Source of the DNA: Gemmatimonadota bacterium
GTDB lineage: Bacteria > Gemmatimonadota > Gemmatimonadetes > Longimicrobiales > Gaopeijiaceae
Length of the DNA stretch: 64,000 nt
Assembly: GCA_028875075.1 (NCBI GenBank)
Contig: JAPPGF010000031.1
Coordinates: 51,207 to 115,206 of the forward strand
Direction of reading: 5' to 3'
Every line of letters starts with the position of its first letter. Positions within the stretch are counted from its first letter, which is position 1. The translations under genes and the position numbers were made by a program. Below, in pieces: positions 61,901 to 64,000 of this stretch. The notes below the pieces were generated by a model. The model did not search any database. It saw nothing but the letters and a program-made list of their open reading frames with translations, and had not been told where the DNA came from.

Positions 61901-61980
61901 ATCTGCTGCGCGCTGACGCTTGGCACCAGCAGTACAAACGCCGCAGCGAGCACGCTAGTAGGACTAGGCCTCAATCGCAT
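58975..61980 (-). CDS. SusC/RagA family TonB-linked outer-membrane receptor
   Basis: Protein of 1001 residues: signal peptide (TSVLAAAFVLLVPSVSAQ), an N-terminal carboxypeptidase-like regulatory domain (GRVTDIQSGQPVAAVQVFIA), the SusC-type linker ELVITGVPGGNRRRAVGNVV, and a plug domain (GAMIRVRGESTLSLPPNPLI, then TLYGTEASQGVVNIVTKRG). A beta barrel of about 700 residues ends TTFETTLRVGL with the expected terminal hydrophobic residue pattern. It transports SusD-delivered ligands using the TonB system. ATG 61980 has GAGGAGG upstream. Confidence 0.92.
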   Translation of the reverse strand: MRLRPSPTSVLAAAFVLLVPSVSAQQITGRVTDIQSGQPVAAVQVFIAGSGIGALSQQNGRYLLLNVPAGTHELTVERIGYVSLTQQVTVTAGETAVLDFQLREQALAMDELVITGVPGGNRRRAVGNVVSTLDAADIQEMVPIAQVGNLLAGRTAGVNMTSVDGQVGSGAMIRVRGESTLSLPPNPLIYIDGVRVENAETTGPNESRISRLNDVSPEEIESIEVLRGPSAATLYGTEASQGVVNIVTKRGAAGAPSVNVSVRQGIATYMRPENIFPTNYWTHPDGRVIPFNMITDSPEGPTSFRDGRLSTYTASVSGGTEQLTYYLMGSYTDDNGQLKNNWNKRFNTRLNLDVRPTEDLSISAGLSFVKNDIAQATRYGVIRGLVHAHAGNLEENRCLSQARPQCGYYRGWSSWGGPPEATESTEYLQYVMRSIGTFTLSHTPYSWLSNRVNVGYDVADEQNLQLLPYQTVDTIAFFLGRRFDGFRDNRRVQRYNTTLDAASTMEFALTEGIGSSTSIGLQYYSKKNETIRARGEDFPGPGLLTIEATGAQTVSFDTFEENSTLGFYLQEVLSFGDRLFLTGAVRVDNNSAFGDEIKWVTYPKASLSWVLHEEGWFEAAAPSWMNAFRLRAAWGQSGVQPPSFVALKTFGFVPGPAGQSGVSPSTLGNPDLRPEIGDEIELGFDSDLLDQRLGLQFTWYRKNTKDAILLRPNAPSLGFPGSRYINAGLIYNTGLEAELDADLFTGPAFGWNVGLRYSWNDSEIKQLSGEEGDTAIVWNFQNSMEHRVGYPPHSYFGPIVLSADWDATTRRGVNPICDDGRGGTMACFNADRGVAAPRLYNGRAVAPHNVGISTVLRFGSSLRVNALMDVQLGHTRYDNTTRIRCYLFTMCRETHDPQPEDALLNAQYTAGDRLQTYTRADASFGRLRELSVNYTLPDDMTEGWGLSRASITVAARNLLTITNWTGLDPESGGNQDVSRQWQEQHHVPSPTTFETTLRVGL

Positions 61981-62414
61981 GCTACCTCCTCAGGGTTGTT
62001 ATGAACCCGCGCATGCCGCCGGGTTGCCTGCACGGCACAACAATACGGTGGCTGATCATAGGCACGACTAAAGCCGACCGACCACCGATTCGTGGTCAGC
62101 CGACGCCTGGGTTTCTCCGCGCCCTGTCCTCGGCGCCGGCGACGAGATCCCCCCGCCCGCGCCGCAAACCGAAGCCGCCGACGTAAGTCTCGTCGTGTGA
62201 AGTCCTCCTCTTGGCTACGGCCCCGAGCCACGGACATCGGAGTCCATGATCCCTGCGACAGCAGCCGCACCAAACACGGGCAATAGCCTCGCGATTACCC
62301 CAGCGTCACCTTAGGCGGCTAACCCCTGTTCGTCAAGCCAAGGTCAGCTGCTGCGTCACCGTTGGGGGGTGGTTGATTCTGCCGCTCCCGTCTGGGACGT
62401 CCTCCCTCCAAACC
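61981..62414. other. Intergenic region upstream of susC
   Basis: About 430 nt between the NHL lipoprotein end and susC, both on the minus strand, so it likely contains the susCD promoter. A short dyad GACCAC / GTGGTC lies near 62080-62097. No sigma hexamers stand out and no gene is supported. Confidence 0.4.
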
Positions 62415-63641
62415 TCAATCGCTGACCGAGTAGCCCAGGCTCCGGCCCACCAGCTTGTTCGGATCGGCATCGGGCTTGGGCACGTACTTGTCCACGTGCC
62501 CGCTGTCGAAGTTGACCACGTAGACGTTGCCGTCTTGGTCCACGTCTATCTGGTGCGGTCGGGCCATGCCTCCGGGCGCTCGCCCCGACTCATTCTCCCA
62601 CCGCTCCGGGGATCCCGGCGGCCCGAACCCTCGCGATGTGAAGCCGTACGTACCCCAGCCGTATTGGTACTCGCCACTCGTGTTGAACTTCATGATCCGA
62701 TTCAACACCGCAGAGGTCACCCAGACCGCGTCGTTCTCGTCAACGCTCACGTCGACGGGGAAATAAATGTCAGGCCACTCCTCGATGTACTCACCCTCCG
62801 CCGTGAACACCTGGACTCGGCTGTTGCCACGGTCTGCCACGTAGACTCGGCCTTCCCGGTCCACGTCTACGCCGTGCAGCAGGTCGAACTGCCCGGGGCC
62901 GCTCCCGAGTTCTCCCCATTCCATCACGTACTCGCCGTCCGCATCGTATTTGACGATGCGGGAGTTCCAATATCCGTCGGCAAGCAGGAAGCTCCCGTCC
63001 GGCAGGAACGCCAGCGAGGCGTTCTGACCGAAGTCGAGCGGACCCGGGTTCGGGTTGGCCCGTACCTCGTCTCGCGTCCCCACGGGGTTCGGATCCCGGA
63101 GCTGCATCACCAACTCGCTGCCGTCATTGCTGAACTTCAGGATCTGCTCGTGGACTCCGTTGCCCCCGCGCTCGACCAGCCACACGTGGCGCTCCGGATC
63201 GTAGGGGCTGATATACAGCGCGTGCGGCCGGTTGAAGATCGAGTCCCACTGCGACCACCGCTCGATGATGTTGCCGTCACCGTCGACGACGACGACGTAG
63301 TTCGTGCCGCCGGGCCGCTCCACGGGCCGCATTTCCGCAGGAATCCGCTCCCCACTGACGCCGGCCATCGACGTGGCTCCCATGTCCCCCCACATCCCGA
63401 CGATGATCCGGTCCGGGGTGTCCGCCGCGACCGCCCCGCCCTGTCCCCAGGTCCAGTTCTCGTCGTGGTCCGGTGCTGGCTTCCACCAATCCGCCACGGC
63501 GTTGTACTCCCCCGTCCTCTCGTCGCCGCCCTTCTGAATCATGGCCTGACCCGTTGCGGCCTCGTTCTCTGCGGCACAACCGGACAATCCGAACGTCCCG
63601 ACCGTGGCGAACAAGGCCACGACACTGGTCTTCATCTTCAT
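62415..63641 (-). CDS. NHL-repeat (six-bladed propeller) lipoprotein
   Basis: Secreted lipoprotein of 408 residues. The signal and lipobox are SVVALFATVGTFGLSGC. The body consists of NHL-type beta-propeller repeats, for example FLPDGSFLLADGYWNSRIVK, HGVDVDREGRVYVADRGNSR and HQIDVDQDGNVYVVNFDSGH (three of about six blades). Relatives include the lyase domain of peptidyl-hydroxyglycine alpha-amidating enzymes and many uncharacterised binding proteins, so either enzymatic or binding roles are possible. ATG 63641 has AGAGAGG upstream. It is upstream of susC on the same strand, perhaps part of the same locus. Confidence 0.85.
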   Translation of the reverse strand: MKMKTSVVALFATVGTFGLSGCAAENEAATGQAMIQKGGDERTGEYNAVADWWKPAPDHDENWTWGQGGAVAADTPDRIIVGMWGDMGATSMAGVSGERIPAEMRPVERPGGTNYVVVVDGDGNIIERWSQWDSIFNRPHALYISPYDPERHVWLVERGGNGVHEQILKFSNDGSELVMQLRDPNPVGTRDEVRANPNPGPLDFGQNASLAFLPDGSFLLADGYWNSRIVKYDADGEYVMEWGELGSGPGQFDLLHGVDVDREGRVYVADRGNSRVQVFTAEGEYIEEWPDIYFPVDVSVDENDAVWVTSAVLNRIMKFNTSGEYQYGWGTYGFTSRGFGPPGSPERWENESGRAPGGMARPHQIDVDQDGNVYVVNFDSGHVDKYVPKPDADPNKLVGRSLGYSVSD

Positions 63642-64000
63642 GACGCCTCTCTCTTTTGACCCACGGGGTCTCCTCAGTGGAGAATCCGTGTGTTGACGTG
63701 CTACGGCCTGACCGGAGCGGCAGGCGGGCTATGTCCCCGTGGAGCGGTCATGTCTAAGGGAGGGAAAGCGTGGCTGGAGCCAGCCACACGACGCCTGCAC
63801 ACGCGCCAGATCCCGCTCGAACAGCCACGTTTCGGTCGCAAAATTCCCCCAGCCCCGAGGCAACGCACGCGACCTTCTGTGCCTCTAACCGAGTCGCCAA
63901 CCCACCGGCGATCTGGCAGTCCACGAATGCTTGCAATTATTGCGCATGTTAGCCGGGGCGTTCGTCGAGTGTCAAGAAACAGCCCACGGGGGCCCTGTCG
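63642..64000. other. Terminal stretch without a supported gene
   Basis: About 360 nt at the right edge, upstream of the NHL lipoprotein gene. Short frames of 60 codons on both strands (63754-63936 minus, 63770-63952 plus) overlap each other and show no motif. A promoter for the lipoprotein gene is expected here but not identified. Confidence 0.45.

Noticed and set aside
63754-63952. Two opposing 60-codon frames at the right edge
   Set aside because: They overlap each other and neither has motif, ribosome binding site or neighbour support.
1-64000. CRISPR arrays, insertion sequences, integrases or phage genes
   Set aside because: No regularly spaced repeats, transposase motifs or integrase-like proteins were seen on either strand.

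Overview
The window is a 64 kb piece of a high-GC bacterial chromosome, most likely from the Gemmatimonadota (marine or sponge-type lineage). That placement is an inference. It rests on the combination of a glutamine--tRNA ligase/YqeY fusion, SusC/SusD outer-membrane pairs, a DUF5916 protein, a DUF1592/DUF1552/ankyrin secreted module and the overall high GC content. There is no rRNA operon, CRISPR array, transposase or phage gene in view. One tRNA with a CAU anticodon is present.

Region 1 (about 0-25 kb) is mostly housekeeping. It holds two AI-2E-type permeases around a small conserved protein, a short release-factor-like protein, an ABC exporter, the tRNA, pcm, a site-2 protease/scpA/scpB/rluB operon, an alpha-carbonic anhydrase, rpsT, pyrR-pyrB-pyrC, tadA, a LexA-like repressor, glnS-gltX, and a nirA-type reductase operon with an Lrp regulator. 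A glutamate-cysteine-ligase-like enzyme, a DinB-fold protein and a fused MFS/spermidine-synthase-like membrane protein follow.

Region 2 (about 28-57 kb) is an accessory sulfur region with visibly lower GC in several genes. Its core is a run of nine genes on the minus strand (47572 down to 34971): xsc (sulfoacetaldehyde acetyltransferase), a TRAP-type binding protein, an MFS transporter, sat, aprB, aprA, qmoA, qmoB and qmoC. Gaps are at most about 50 nt, often with overlaps. The simplest reading is one operon that takes up an organosulfonate or its product and cleaves sulfoacetaldehyde to acetyl phosphate and sulfite. Sulfite would then be oxidised to APS by AprBA with electrons passed to quinone through QmoABC, and Sat would make ATP and sulfate from APS. 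Nearby are pta (acetyl phosphate to acetyl-CoA), a TauE/SafE-type anion exporter, and a YeiH-type putative sulfate exporter that is translationally coupled to a 78-aa membrane protein. No dsr genes, sulfite dehydrogenase or sulfoacetaldehyde-forming enzyme lie in the window.

Between xsc and pta lies a secreted module of a two-CXXCH DUF1587-1595 protein, a Tat-exported DUF1552 protein and a secreted ankyrin protein. Also in region 2 are a SurA/PpiC-like isomerase overlapping a HupE/UreJ permease, and a DUF5916 outer-membrane protein.

Region 3 (about 56-64 kb) is an outer-membrane uptake locus: a stand-alone TonB plug protein, SusD, SusC and an NHL-repeat lipoprotein, all on the minus strand.
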